Positions 33,750-42,835 are shown, numbered from the stretch's first letter. The stretch is 64,000 nt of DNA from Bosea beijingensis (GCF_030758975.1 NZ_CP132359.1:3724009-3788008); one strand, 5' to 3'. Made by a program: numbers and translations. Notes: generated by a model from the letters alone, not told the origin.

Positions 33750-34829
33750 ATGATGAAAATTCTCGTCCTGCCCTGCGACGGCATCGGCCCCGAGATCGTC
33801 TCCGCATCCATGGCGGTGCTGGAGGTCGCGAGCGACCGCTTCGGCCTCGGCCTCACCTTCGAATATGACGATGTCGGCTTCAAGAGCCTGGAGAAGCACG
33901 GCACGACCCTGCGCGAGAGCGTGCTCGACCGCGCTCGCAACGAGTTCGACGGCGTGATCCTCGGCACCCAGTCCCACGCAGACTACCCGGCCCCCGAGAA
34001 GGGCGGGCGCAACGTCTCCGCCGGCTTCCGCATCGGCCTCGACCTCTATGCCAATGTCCGCCCTGCCCGCACGCGCCCCTTCATCGAGTCGAACATGAAG
34101 CCCGGCAAGACCATGGATCTCGTCATCATGCGCGAAGCGACCGAGGGCTTCTATCCCGACCGCAACATGCATCTCGGCTGGGCTGAATTGATGCCCTCGC
34201 CGGACATGGCGATCTCGCTTCGCAAGATCACGGCGCATTGCTCGAACCGCATCGCCCGGCGCGCCTTCGAGCTCGCAGCCAAGCGCCGCAAGAAGGTGAC
34301 CGCGGTCCACAAGGTCAACAGCTTCCACCAGACTGACGGCCTCTTCCTGCGCGAGGTCCGCAAGGTCGCCGCCGAGTTTCCGGATGTGCAGCTCGACGAC
34401 CTCCTGATCGATGCCTCGACCGCTCATCTCGTCCGCAATCCCGAGCGCTTCGACGTGATCTGCGCCACGAATTTCTATGGCGACATCATCTCGGACCTCG
34501 CCAGCGAGCTCTCCGGCAGCCTCGGCCTCGCCGGCTCGATGATGGCGAGCGACACCCATTGCTGCGCCCAGGCGCAGCACGGCTCGGCCCCCGATATCCA
34601 GAATCAGGACAAGGCCAACCCAGTCTCGATGATCCTGTCCTGCGGGATGCTGTTGCAGTGGCTCGGCGAAAAGCGGAAACTGCCCGCCTTCGAGCAGGCT
34701 TTCCATGCGATCGACAAGGCTATCGACATCGTGCTGACCGACCCCGCCTCGCGCACCCCCGATCTCGGCGGCAAGACCGGCACCAAGCGCTTCGGCACGC
34801 TCGTCGCCGAGACCCTGCGGACGGCGTGA
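33750..34829 (+). CDS. Isocitrate/isopropylmalate dehydrogenase-family enzyme (tartrate-dehydrogenase-like)
   Basis: A 359-residue metal-dependent beta-decarboxylating dehydrogenase. It begins MKILVLPCDGIGPEIV after a doubled ATG and has REATEGFYPDRN in the substrate loop, VHKVNSFHQTDGLFLREV with the catalytic Lys, and NFYGDIISDLASELSGSLGLAGS with metal-binding Asp residues. The REATEGFY loop differs from LeuB and Icd, pointing to a different 2-hydroxy acid. ATG at 33750 follows AAAGGA. It acts logically after an aconitase-type isomerisation. The exact substrate is unresolved. Confidence 0.85.
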   Translation: MMKILVLPCDGIGPEIVSASMAVLEVASDRFGLGLTFEYDDVGFKSLEKHGTTLRESVLDRARNEFDGVILGTQSHADYPAPEKGGRNVSAGFRIGLDLYANVRPARTRPFIESNMKPGKTMDLVIMREATEGFYPDRNMHLGWAELMPSPDMAISLRKITAHCSNRIARRAFELAAKRRKKVTAVHKVNSFHQTDGLFLREVRKVAAEFPDVQLDDLLIDASTAHLVRNPERFDVICATNFYGDIISDLASELSGSLGLAGSMMASDTHCCAQAQHGSAPDIQNQDKANPVSMILSCGMLLQWLGEKRKLPAFEQAFHAIDKAIDIVLTDPASRTPDLGGKTGTKRFGTLVAETLRTA

Positions 34830-34831
34830 AT

Positions 34832-35602
34832 ATGCGCGAAGAGGCCAAACGCATCGAACGGATGATTGGGGCTGCGCCCGACGCGGTTCGCCGGGTGCTC
34901 TCGCGCCATGGCGAACTGCGGGCCGGCATCAACCTGTCGAACTTCCTGCTGGTTTCCAGCCGTACCGCAGACGGCGGTCCGGCAGGCGTCTCGCCGGACA
35001 TGGCGGCGATCCTGGCTGAATGCCTCGGCCTGCCACTCCGATACGTCCCTTATCCATCACCCGGCCCGCTCGCAGATGCGGCCGAGCGTGATGAGTGGGA
35101 CGTCGCTCTGGTCGGCGCCGAGCCGCAGCGCGCCGCGGTCATCGATTTCACGCCGGCCTATACCGAGATCGAAGCCACCTATCTGGTCCAGCCGGGCTCG
35201 TCTCTGCAATCGGTGGCGGAGGTTGACCAAAAAGGACGGCGCATCGCGGTGGCCGCGCGCACAGCCTATGGCCTCTGGCTGGAACGCAACGTGGAGGGAG
35301 CCGAACTCGTAATGGGAGAAGGGTTCGATGGAGCCTATAGGCAGTTCGTCGACCGGAAGCTCGATGCTCTCGCGGGGCTCAGGCCGAAGCTGATCGAGGA
35401 CGAAAAAGCGTTGCCGGGATCGCGCATTCTCCCCGGCCGCTTCATGGCGGTCCAGCAGGCGCTCGGCACGCCGAAGGCATCCGGCAGCGCGATCGACTAT
35501 TTACGTGCCTTCGTTGCCACCGCCATTCGGACTGGCCTCGTCGGCAAGCTGATTGCGAAGCACAAGGTCGAAGGTCTATCGGTGGCGCATCCAGCCTCCT
35601 GA
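34832..35602 (+). CDS. Solute-binding-protein family 3-like protein without signal peptide
   Basis: A protein of about 256 residues with the family 3 binding fold (RAGINLSNFLL, EWDVALVGAEPQRAAVIDFTPAY, RRIAVAARTAYGLWLERN). The N-terminus is charged (MREEAKRIERMIGAAPDAV) with no export signal, so it should stay in the cytoplasm. A GTG at 34826 overlapping the previous stop is an alternative start. It is co-transcribed with the dehydrogenase and may be an intracellular ligand sensor or enzyme such as a cyclohexadienyl-dehydratase-like protein. Confidence 0.75.
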   Translation: MREEAKRIERMIGAAPDAVRRVLSRHGELRAGINLSNFLLVSSRTADGGPAGVSPDMAAILAECLGLPLRYVPYPSPGPLADAAERDEWDVALVGAEPQRAAVIDFTPAYTEIEATYLVQPGSSLQSVAEVDQKGRRIAVAARTAYGLWLERNVEGAELVMGEGFDGAYRQFVDRKLDALAGLRPKLIEDEKALPGSRILPGRFMAVQQALGTPKASGSAIDYLRAFVATAIRTGLVGKLIAKHKVEGLSVAHPAS

Positions 35603-35771
35603 CTGCTCCGCCGTCAGTAGCTGCCGACCTTTTTTCCGAGCGCCGGCAGCCGCTTAGCTATGCGCCAGGAGTGCAAATCGGTATCCCGCCCACTAGCAGA
35701 CGTTGATCCGCTTCTGTCGGACGTCTGCCCCGCGCGGGCCGTCGAACTCACGCTGGCTGACTTGCCTCAGA

Positions 35772-37634
35772 TCATTCGGTCTCCAGCAACAGGTGACCAG
35801 GCGCGACTTCGGTGTAGAGCGACGGCGCAGCGACATGGTCGGCGGGATGAATGGGCGAGCGCAGTACCGGGTGGCCCGTCAGGCTGTGCGCCGACCGGCG
35901 TGCGGGGTCGGCGATCGGGACCGCCGCCAGCAGCGTCCGGGTATAGGGGTGCTGCGGATTCTCGAAGATCGCGGCGCGCGGGCCGATCTCGACGATCCGG
36001 CCGAGATACATCACCGCGACCCGATGGCTGATCCGCTCCACGACCGACATGTCGTGGCTGATGAACAGGCATGCGATTCCCAGATCCGCCTGCAGCTCCA
36101 TCAGAAGGTTCAGCACCTGCGCCTGCACCGAGACGTCGAGCGCGGATACCGCCTCGTCGGCGACGATGAGCTTCGGCTCGAGCGCCAGCGCGCGGGCAAT
36201 GGCGATGCGCTGGCGCTGGCCGCCCGACAGCTCGTGGGGGTAGAAATCTATGAAGGAGGCGGGCAGTCGCACGCGCTCGAACAGCTCCGTCACACGCCTG
36301 TGCAGGGCCTGCCCCGATAGCTGGTCATAATTGCGCAGCGGCTCCGCCACCTGATCGAACAGGCGCATCCGCGGATTGAGGCTGGCATAGGGATCCTGGA
36401 AGATCATCTGCATCTTGCGGCGCAGCGCGTGCATGCCCTGCGTCGACTGAGCCAGCACGTCCTCCCCGTCCAGTATCACCTCGCCGGATAGCGGCTGCGT
36501 CAGGCGCAGGATCGAGCGACCGCAGGTCGACTTGCCGCAGCCGGACTCGCCGACCAGGCTCAGCGTCTGGCCGGGATCGATGGTGAAGCTGACATCCTCG
36601 ACCGCATGGACATTGGCGATCGTGCGGCGCAGCAGCCCTTTCCTGACCGGGAAGCGGGTGCGGAGGTGGCGTACCTCCAGAAGCGGCCTGGCCTCGGCTC
36701 GCGGCGGCGGCACGGCGCGCGCGGCCGCCGGGACAAGCCCTTCGCCGGTCGCGATACCGCGCATCGGCGCCGGCTGGGTCGTGCCGCGCATCTCGCCGAG
36801 CCTCGGCACCGCAGCCAGCAGCGCGCGCGTATAGGGATGACGAGGAGCGGAGAAGATCGCCTCCACCGGGCCCTCCTCGACCTTGTCGCCACGATACATC
36901 ACCACGACCCGGTCGGCCATCTGCGCGACCACGGCCATGTCGTGGGTGATGAACAGCACGGCCGTCCCCGTCTCGCGCTTCAGCTTGTCGATCAGGGCGA
37001 GGATCTCGGCCTGGATCGTGACGTCGAGCGCCGTGGTCGGCTCGTCGCAGATCAGCAGGCGCGGCTCGCAGGCCATCGCCATCGCGATAACGACGCGCTG
37101 GCGCATGCCGCCCGACAGCTCGTGCGGATACTGCTTCAGGCGGCGCTCGGGCTCGCTGATCTGCATCTGCGTCAGCAGGTCGAGCGCACGGGCGCGCGCG
37201 GCAGCCGCCGGGATGCGCCGGTGGGTCAGGATCACTTCGGTGAGCTGGCGCTCGATCGTGAAGACCGGGTTCAGCGCGGTCATGGGCTCCTGGAAGACCA
37301 TGCCGATCTGGCCGCCACGGATCGCGCGCATCGTAGACTGGTCGGCCTGGACGAGGTCGATCATGCGCCCGTCGACCTGCCGGAAGCGCAGCTCCCCTTC
37401 CGCGATCCGGCCGCCACCAAATTCGACGAGCCGCATCAGCGACAGTGCCGAGACCGATTTGCCCGAACCGGATTCGCCGACAACGCAGACGCACTCGCCG
37501 CGGGTGATGTCGAAGCTGACGTCGCGCACGCCGACAACGGGGCCGGAATGGGTCTCGAACTCGACGCGCAGCCCGGCAATCGACACGAGCGGCGTCGCGC
37601 TGGATGCCTGCGGATCAAGGGACGTATCGTACAT
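35772..37634 (-). CDS. Oligopeptide ABC transporter, two ATPases fused in one chain (DppD-DppF type)
   Basis: A 620-residue protein with two complete ATPase domains. The first has GESGSGKS, LSGGMRQRVVIAMAMA and LLICDEPTTALD; the second has GESGCGKST, LSGGQRQRIAIARALA and LIVADEAVSALD. Each ends with the oligopeptide C-terminal motif that binds an Fe-S cluster in some members. ATG at 37634 follows GGGGAGG. It is divergent from the permease genes and is the probable ATPase of that importer, and possibly of the ATPase-less system at 2781-6293. The 168-base gap before 35772 shows no gene. Confidence 0.92.
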   Translation of the reverse strand: MYDTSLDPQASSATPLVSIAGLRVEFETHSGPVVGVRDVSFDITRGECVCVVGESGSGKSVSALSLMRLVEFGGGRIAEGELRFRQVDGRMIDLVQADQSTMRAIRGGQIGMVFQEPMTALNPVFTIERQLTEVILTHRRIPAAAARARALDLLTQMQISEPERRLKQYPHELSGGMRQRVVIAMAMACEPRLLICDEPTTALDVTIQAEILALIDKLKRETGTAVLFITHDMAVVAQMADRVVVMYRGDKVEEGPVEAIFSAPRHPYTRALLAAVPRLGEMRGTTQPAPMRGIATGEGLVPAAARAVPPPRAEARPLLEVRHLRTRFPVRKGLLRRTIANVHAVEDVSFTIDPGQTLSLVGESGCGKSTCGRSILRLTQPLSGEVILDGEDVLAQSTQGMHALRRKMQMIFQDPYASLNPRMRLFDQVAEPLRNYDQLSGQALHRRVTELFERVRLPASFIDFYPHELSGGQRQRIAIARALALEPKLIVADEAVSALDVSVQAQVLNLLMELQADLGIACLFISHDMSVVERISHRVAVMYLGRIVEIGPRAAIFENPQHPYTRTLLAAVPIADPARRSAHSLTGHPVLRSPIHPADHVAAPSLYTEVAPGHLLLETE

Positions 37635-37741
37635 CGAACCTCCCCGGGCACGCGCCCGGCCATCCCCTCGGCCTGCAGGCGGCGCACAGCGGAGGCGAAC
37701 ATCCAGCTCCGTGCGGGCCCGTTCCGAAAAAGTATTGTTTG

Positions 37742-37785
37742 TTACATATTGACTGTCAGACCGCATCTTTGCAATCTATTTTACA
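37742..37785 (+). promoter_or_regulatory. Promoter/operator region A with TTACATATTGACT
   Basis: TTACATATTGACT (37742-37754) contains a good -35 hexamer TTGACT. After 8 unrelated bases comes GCATCTTTGCA and, 39 bases from the first, another TTACA (37781). The same order and nearly the same spacing recur at 42727-42769 upstream of the binding-protein gene. The shared words suggest a common operator, most likely of the RpiR protein encoded nearby. The rest of 37635-37894 has no gene. Confidence 0.6.
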
Positions 37786-37894
37786 TAATCCGGCGATCGA
37801 GACAGGTGCCATCAGGATGGGTCAGGACCTCATATGCCGCGCCACCGGCGGGCGCCACCGCCGGCACCCCGCCGCGTGCGGCTAAGGCCTCCAG

Positions 37895-38902
37895 ATGCTC
37901 CACTACACGCTGCGCCGGCTCCTGGTGGCGATCCCCACGCTGCTGCTGATCAGCCTTGTCATCTTCCTGCTGCTCGGCCTCGCACCTGGCGACCCGATGG
38001 CGCAACTGCCGCTGACGATTCCGCCCGAGGTGAAGGAGAAGATGCGCGCGTCGCTTGGCCTCGGCGACCCCTTGTTGGTACGCTATTTCCTATGGCTCAA
38101 GCAGTTCTTCTGGGTCGAGCCGCTGCATGTCCTCGACATGCTGTTCGGGTGGAACCTCGCGGGCGAAAGCCAGCGCGTGATGTCGTGGCAGTCGCGTGCG
38201 CCCGTCGCCGACATCATCGCGCAAAGACTGCCGCAGACGCTTTGGGTCGTCGGTCTCGCCTATGTGGTGGGGACCGCCATCGCGTTGCCGATCGGCATCC
38301 TGTCGGCCTACCGCCAGCATAGCTGGTTCGATCAGCTCGGCACCTTCCTGTCGATGATCGGCTTCTCGGTGCCGACGTTCTTTACCGGCGTGCTGCTGAT
38401 CGTGATCTTCTCGGTCGAACTGGGCTGGTTTCCCTCGCTCTACGATACGACGTTGCGGGTGACGAACTGGGACAGCTTTCTGGCGCAGGTGCGCCAGATG
38501 GTTCTGCCGGTCATGGTGCTCGCGCTCTACAATGCCAGCCAGATCAGCCGGTTCATGCGGGCCTCGATGCTCGACAATCTGCGGCAGGACTATGTCCGCA
38601 CCGCTCGCGCCAACGGGCTGAGCGAGCGGGTGGTTGTCCTGGTCCATGTGCTGCGCAACTCGATGATCCCGGTCGTGACGGTGATCGCGATGGGCGTGCC
38701 GCATATTTTCGGCGGCGCCATCATCACCGAGCAGGTCTTCAAGGTGAACGGGATCGGCGAATTGCTGATCTCGTCGATCCAGGCCAACGATGTACCGATG
38801 GTCCAAACCCTGACCTTCATCTTCGCGGTGCTGATCGTGCTGTTCAACCTGATGGCCGACATCCTGTACGGCATTCTCGATCCGAGGATCCGCTATGACT
38901 GA
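37895..38902 (+). CDS. Oligopeptide ABC transporter permease, DppB/OppB type
   Basis: A 335-residue permease starting MLHYTLRRLLVAIPTLLLIS with a typical first membrane span and GLAPGDPMAQLP. The coupling loop is YVRTARANGLSERVVVLVHV. It overlaps the DppC-type gene by 8 bases and is first in a unit reading away from the fused ATPase. Confidence 0.92.
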   Translation: MLHYTLRRLLVAIPTLLLISLVIFLLLGLAPGDPMAQLPLTIPPEVKEKMRASLGLGDPLLVRYFLWLKQFFWVEPLHVLDMLFGWNLAGESQRVMSWQSRAPVADIIAQRLPQTLWVVGLAYVVGTAIALPIGILSAYRQHSWFDQLGTFLSMIGFSVPTFFTGVLLIVIFSVELGWFPSLYDTTLRVTNWDSFLAQVRQMVLPVMVLALYNASQISRFMRASMLDNLRQDYVRTARANGLSERVVVLVHVLRNSMIPVVTVIAMGVPHIFGGAIITEQVFKVNGIGELLISSIQANDVPMVQTLTFIFAVLIVLFNLMADILYGILDPRIRYD

Positions 38903-39803
38903 GGCCGCCGCGACTGCCCCCCGCCAGCGCTCCAGCCATGCGCGCGATGTCTGGCGCCGGTTCCGCAAGCATCGCGGCGCGATGATCGGCACGGTGATCC
39001 TCGGCGCGATCCTGCTGGCGATCATCGCCGGCCCCTGGCTGTGGCAGCTCGATCCGACCGCCATTTCCATGCGGCTGCGCAACCGGGGGCCGTCGCTGGC
39101 TCATCCGCTCGGCACCGATCATCTCGGGCGCGACATGCTGGCGCGCCTGATCGCGGGCGGGCGGGTCTCGCTCACGGTTGGAATGACCGCGATGGGGCTT
39201 TCGCTGCTGCTGGGGACGCTGGTGGGCGTCTGTGCGGGCTTCCTGCGCGGGCTCGATGGTATCCTGATGCGGCTGACCGACCTCTTCCTCGCGCTCCCCC
39301 TGCTGCCGCTGCTCCTCGTCATGTCGATGCTGTTCCGCGAGCCGTTGTCGCAATGGCTCGGCGCCGAGACCGGAATCTTCCTGCTGATCGTCACGGCCAT
39401 CGGCGGAACGAGCTGGATGCACACCGCGCGCCTCGTCCGTGGGGAGGTCCTCACTCTGAAGGAGCGCGAATTCGTCCTGGCCGCCCGGTCGGTGGGCACG
39501 CGCAACGGCAAGATGATCCTGCGCCACATCCTGCCCAATGTGCTGTCGCCGATCCTGGTTTCGGCGACGCTCGGAATCGCCGGCGCAATCATCACCGAAA
39601 GCTCGCTGTCCTTCCTCGGACTCGGCTTCCCGCCGGATTTCCCGACCTGGGGCCGCTTGCTCTATGACGCGGTCGACCAGATTCAACTTTATCCGATGCG
39701 GGTGATCCTGCCCGGCATCGCGATCTCGTTGACGGTGCTGTCGGTCAACTATATCGGCGACGGCCTGCGCGACGCGATGGACCCACGGGCAAGGTCGCGC
39801 TGA
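38895..39803 (+). CDS. Oligopeptide ABC transporter permease, DppC/OppC type
   Basis: A 302-residue permease with the DppC signature HPLGTDHLGRDMLARLI and the coupling loop FVLAARSVGTRNGKMILRHI. It overlaps the DppB-type gene by 8 bases and faces the FAD oxidoreductase gene tail to tail with a 24-base gap. Confidence 0.92.
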   Translation: MTEAAATAPRQRSSHARDVWRRFRKHRGAMIGTVILGAILLAIIAGPWLWQLDPTAISMRLRNRGPSLAHPLGTDHLGRDMLARLIAGGRVSLTVGMTAMGLSLLLGTLVGVCAGFLRGLDGILMRLTDLFLALPLLPLLLVMSMLFREPLSQWLGAETGIFLLIVTAIGGTSWMHTARLVRGEVLTLKEREFVLAARSVGTRNGKMILRHILPNVLSPILVSATLGIAGAIITESSLSFLGLGFPPDFPTWGRLLYDAVDQIQLYPMRVILPGIAISLTVLSVNYIGDGLRDAMDPRARSR

Positions 39804-39827
39804 ACCGATCGCGTCGCCAATCGGCGC

Positions 39828-41096
39828 TCAGCGCTCGATCCGGTCCCGCAATTGATTGAACGGACCTCGGCAGAGCTGCACCATCCGCCCCAGCAAGGCG
39901 CCGGCGACGACCTTTGGCGGTTGGCGCTGGGGCCACCAGTCGAGCCCCGTGGCGGGATTCTCCAATGTCCGGGCGAAGGCGAAGGACAGCGCCGCCGAGG
40001 TCGGCACGCCACGGCCCGACCAGCCCGACAGCGCCCAGAGCCCGTCGTCGAGCTTCTGGATCGAGGGCGTCTGGTCGAGCGCCATGCTGATCGTGCCTGT
40101 CCACATGAATTCCCAGTCCAGCCCCGCGAGCACGGGCCAGATCCGCGCCAGCCGGCGGGTCATGAAGCCAGCCGTGTAGTCGAAGCGGCTGCCGCGGCCG
40201 GGCTCCTGCAGGCCGCCAGTGATGATCCGCCCGGACGCATCGATGCGGAAGAACATCGGGTCATGATGGGTGTCACCGAAATTCATGCCCGAGGGCATGA
40301 CGGCCGCGCGCTCCTCTTCCGTCAGCGGGCGGCTCGCAACGGCATAGCTCGTCAGCGGGAAGAAGCCCTGCGTCACCGCTCCGGGAACCGCCGCCGTCGA
40401 ATAGGCGTCGGTCGTCAAACCGACGGCCTTGGCGCGGATTTCGCCCTCGGGTGTACGAACACTCCAGCGACCGCCGTCGCGCGAGAAGCCGGTCATCGGG
40501 CTGTCGGTGAAAACCTCGACCCCGAGCGACAGCGCCAGGCGCGCCAGTTCGCGGGCATAGCCGAGCGGATTGACATGTCCTCCTTCGCGATGGACCCAGC
40601 CGCCCTGGAAGGCGCGCGTGCTGGTCAGTTCGGCGACCTCGTCGGCATCGAGGTAGCGCTCGGTCTTGCCGTAGCCTGCGTATTTCGCCTGCGCCGCGCG
40701 GGTGGCTGCCAGCGTCCGGTGATTATAGGCCGCACTGAGCGTACCCTTCTGGATCGCCTCGCAACGCAGGTCGTGCCGTGCGATCCGGTCGAAAACCCGT
40801 GCCCCGGCCTGGGCCAGCAGATCGATGCCCTTCTTCGGCAGGATCGCGGGGTCGAGATAGCGAAAGACCGGGATGCACTGGCCGTGGTTGCGCCCAGAGC
40901 CGCCGGCACCGATTCCCCGCGCCTCGACCACCGCGACCCGCGCCCCGGCCTCGGCAAGCTCGATCGCGGTCAGCAGGCCGCCATAGCCGCCGCCGACCAG
41001 CAGCATGTCGACCTCGCGCGTGCCGGCGAGGCGCCCGGTCTCCGGGGCTGCAACGGCGGTCAGTGCATAGGGCGGTTCGGCTGAAAACGGGGTCAT
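39828..41096 (-). CDS. FAD-dependent amino-acid/amine oxidoreductase (DAO family)
   Basis: A 422-residue flavoprotein. The FAD dinucleotide loop is VGGGYGGLLTAIELAEAG (34-51), followed by EARGIGAGGSGRNHGQ and a C-terminal LSGWSGRGVPTS that closes the flavin site. It resembles gamma-glutamylputrescine oxidase and related secondary-amine oxidases that cut C-N bonds. It overlaps the formylglutamate-amidohydrolase-family gene by 4 bases, so both probably act on the same imported compound. Confidence 0.87.
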   Translation of the reverse strand: MTPFSAEPPYALTAVAAPETGRLAGTREVDMLLVGGGYGGLLTAIELAEAGARVAVVEARGIGAGGSGRNHGQCIPVFRYLDPAILPKKGIDLLAQAGARVFDRIARHDLRCEAIQKGTLSAAYNHRTLAATRAAQAKYAGYGKTERYLDADEVAELTSTRAFQGGWVHREGGHVNPLGYARELARLALSLGVEVFTDSPMTGFSRDGGRWSVRTPEGEIRAKAVGLTTDAYSTAAVPGAVTQGFFPLTSYAVASRPLTEEERAAVMPSGMNFGDTHHDPMFFRIDASGRIITGGLQEPGRGSRFDYTAGFMTRRLARIWPVLAGLDWEFMWTGTISMALDQTPSIQKLDDGLWALSGWSGRGVPTSAALSFAFARTLENPATGLDWWPQRQPPKVVAGALLGRMVQLCRGPFNQLRDRIER

Positions 41097-41839
41097 GCGG
41101 CGACTCCCTGATCGATGGCGGCAGTCAAGGCGCCGGCAAGGCGGCTGGCCCAGCGGGCTCGGTCCGGCCCGGTCTCCAGAAGATCGTTCGTCACCTCAAA
41201 GCCGCAGGCCGGAAGGCCCGTGCCATAGCTGTGCCAATCGACCGTGTAGACGCCACTCCGACCGGAGTAGGGCTGGTTGTCCCCAAGCACGAGGCCCTTT
41301 TCCGCGCCGATATGGCCGAGCAGATGGCGCGACAGCGTGTCGTCGTCATGCCAGATCGTGCCACCGTCCCAGGGGCGATGCAGGCCGTCGAAGACGCGGG
41401 TGCAACTGTGCAGCGCGAAGAAGAACGGGCGCTCATGGCGGGTGGTCTGGCGCGCCCAGATCTCGGCCAGTAACCGGTGATAGGGCCAGAAGACGGCATC
41501 CTGCCGCTCCTCCCGCTCGGCCGCCGACAAGGCTGCGTTGAGCGTGATGGGCGTGCCTTCCAGCGCCACGGGGATCGAGCGGGGGTCGTCGACCCAGCGG
41601 TTCACGTCGATGACGAGGCGGCTGACGTCGCAGAGAACGATCGGCACGTCGATCCGGGCGGCGAGGTCATGGGCGAGCTCCGCGACGCCGAGATCGCAGA
41701 AATAGTGACTTTCATGCCAGGCGGGCGCGAGCCCGAGATCGCCGAGGCCCGGCGGGATCGAGCGGCCGGCATGATCGACCGCGATCAACCCGGGCAAGCG
41801 ACCTTGCGGGTTCAGCACGATCGGCGGATTGGCACGCAT
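41093..41839 (-). CDS. N-formylglutamate amidohydrolase family protein (HutG-like)
   Basis: A 248-residue zinc-type amidohydrolase. Recognisable features include AVDHAGRSIP near the N-terminus, the Arg/Asp-rich DVNRWVDDPRSIP and FFALHSCTRVFDG. Members remove formyl or acyl groups from acyl-amino acids. There are no histidine-utilisation genes nearby, so histidine breakdown is unlikely. It lies 6 bases after the RpiR gene and overlaps the oxidoreductase, forming one three-gene operon. Confidence 0.83.
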   Translation of the reverse strand: MRANPPIVLNPQGRLPGLIAVDHAGRSIPPGLGDLGLAPAWHESHYFCDLGVAELAHDLAARIDVPIVLCDVSRLVIDVNRWVDDPRSIPVALEGTPITLNAALSAAEREERQDAVFWPYHRLLAEIWARQTTRHERPFFFALHSCTRVFDGLHRPWDGGTIWHDDDTLSRHLLGHIGAEKGLVLGDNQPYSGRSGVYTVDWHSYGTGLPACGFEVTNDLLETGPDRARWASRLAGALTAAIDQGVAA

Positions 41840-41845
41840 GGACGG

Positions 41846-42712
41846 TCAGCTTTCCTTGGCAGGCGGCTCGGCCGCGCCGAGCTTGCGCAGCTCTTCGATC
41901 CGGGCGAGCCGGTCGCGGCTCCAGTCTCGGCAACGCTGGCTGACCGCGGCGACGATTGCCTCGATCTGGGCGGTGGCGACGACACGTGAGCCGAAGGGCG
42001 AGGTCGAGGCGTCGGGCGATGTCAGCACGGCGTCTGCATATTCCGCGATGGGCGAGCGCCAGATGTCCGTGAACAGACAGATCCGGGCGCCGCTTTGCCG
42101 CACGCCGCGCGCGAACGTCAGAAGCTCGCTCTGGTAACGGCGGTAGTCGAAGATCACGAAGATGTCCTGCGGGCCTGCATCGACCAGCGTGTCGTAGGCG
42201 AAGCCCAGCATGAGCGGGGTGAAGGCGACACCGGGCCGCAATTGGCCGAGCTGCGTCGCCAGGCGCTGCGCGAGATTCTGGCTGTAGCGGCCGCCCAGCA
42301 GCTTGATCGTCGCCCGCGGAGAGACCAGCAGGTCGACGATCGCGTCGAATTCCGCCGGCATGGCCTGCGCGGCCGCAAGCTGCAGCGCCTCCGCCTGCAT
42401 CAGCAGGGTGCGCTGGTAGACATGTTCCGGCGGCTCCGCAGCCGTCTCGGAACGGATGTTATTCAGCGGCGAGCCGAGCTGGCGCTCGACATCGGCGATG
42501 GCCGCGGCCTGGAAATCGGCGAAGCGCGAGAAGCCGATCTTGGAGAGGAAGCGCAGCACGGTCGGCGCGCTCACCGAGGCCTGTTTCGCGAGAACCTCGA
42601 CCGTCGCCAGCGCACGCGTCGGATAGCCTTCGAGCAGGGTCGAGGCGACCTTGCGCTCCGCCGTCGAGCGGGCTTCGCTGCGAATCCTGTCGAAAAGGGG
42701 CGGCGCGGACAT
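41846..42712 (-). CDS. RpiR-family transcriptional regulator (HTH and SIS domains)
   Basis: A regulator of about 288 residues. The helix-turn-helix is VEVLAKQASVSAPTVLRFLSK (core ASVSAPTVLRFL) and the SIS sugar-phosphate-type domain follows (TIKLLGGRYSQNLAQRLA). ATG at 42712 leaves the conserved TTACATATTGACT word outside the gene; an ATG at 42751 would include it, so the shorter form is preferred, although its ribosome site is weak. It is divergent from the binding-protein gene and the likely regulator of both promoters carrying that word. Confidence 0.85.
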   Translation of the reverse strand: MSAPPLFDRIRSEARSTAERKVASTLLEGYPTRALATVEVLAKQASVSAPTVLRFLSKIGFSRFADFQAAAIADVERQLGSPLNNIRSETAAEPPEHVYQRTLLMQAEALQLAAAQAMPAEFDAIVDLLVSPRATIKLLGGRYSQNLAQRLATQLGQLRPGVAFTPLMLGFAYDTLVDAGPQDIFVIFDYRRYQSELLTFARGVRQSGARICLFTDIWRSPIAEYADAVLTSPDASTSPFGSRVVATAQIEAIVAAVSQRCRDWSRDRLARIEELRKLGAAEPPAKES

Positions 42713-42726
42713 TCCTGTATTCTTTA

Positions 42727-42769
42727 TTACATATTGACTCAATTCAGGCATCTTGCACAGTATGTTACA
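42727..42769 (+). promoter_or_regulatory. Promoter/operator region B with TTACATATTGACT
   Basis: The 13-base word TTACATATTGACT (42727-42739) recurs exactly, followed after 8 bases by GCATCTTGCA and by TTACA at 42765, mirroring region A 5 kb away. TGTATTCTTTATTACA just upstream (42717-42731) is a TGTA-N8-TACA inverted repeat. Transcription toward the binding-protein gene is inferred from the TTGACT hexamer. Confidence 0.6.
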
Positions 42770-42835
42770 ACAATCAATGCACCCGCCCGGAAGCCGGAGC
42801 CGAAGGAACCGGGGCCAGCGACAGGAGAAGACGGA

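Noticed and set aside
39041..39667. Plus-strand 208-codon frame inside the DppC-type permease gene
   Set aside because: It is a shifted-frame shadow rich in Arg, His and Asp; the permease frame carries all family motifs.
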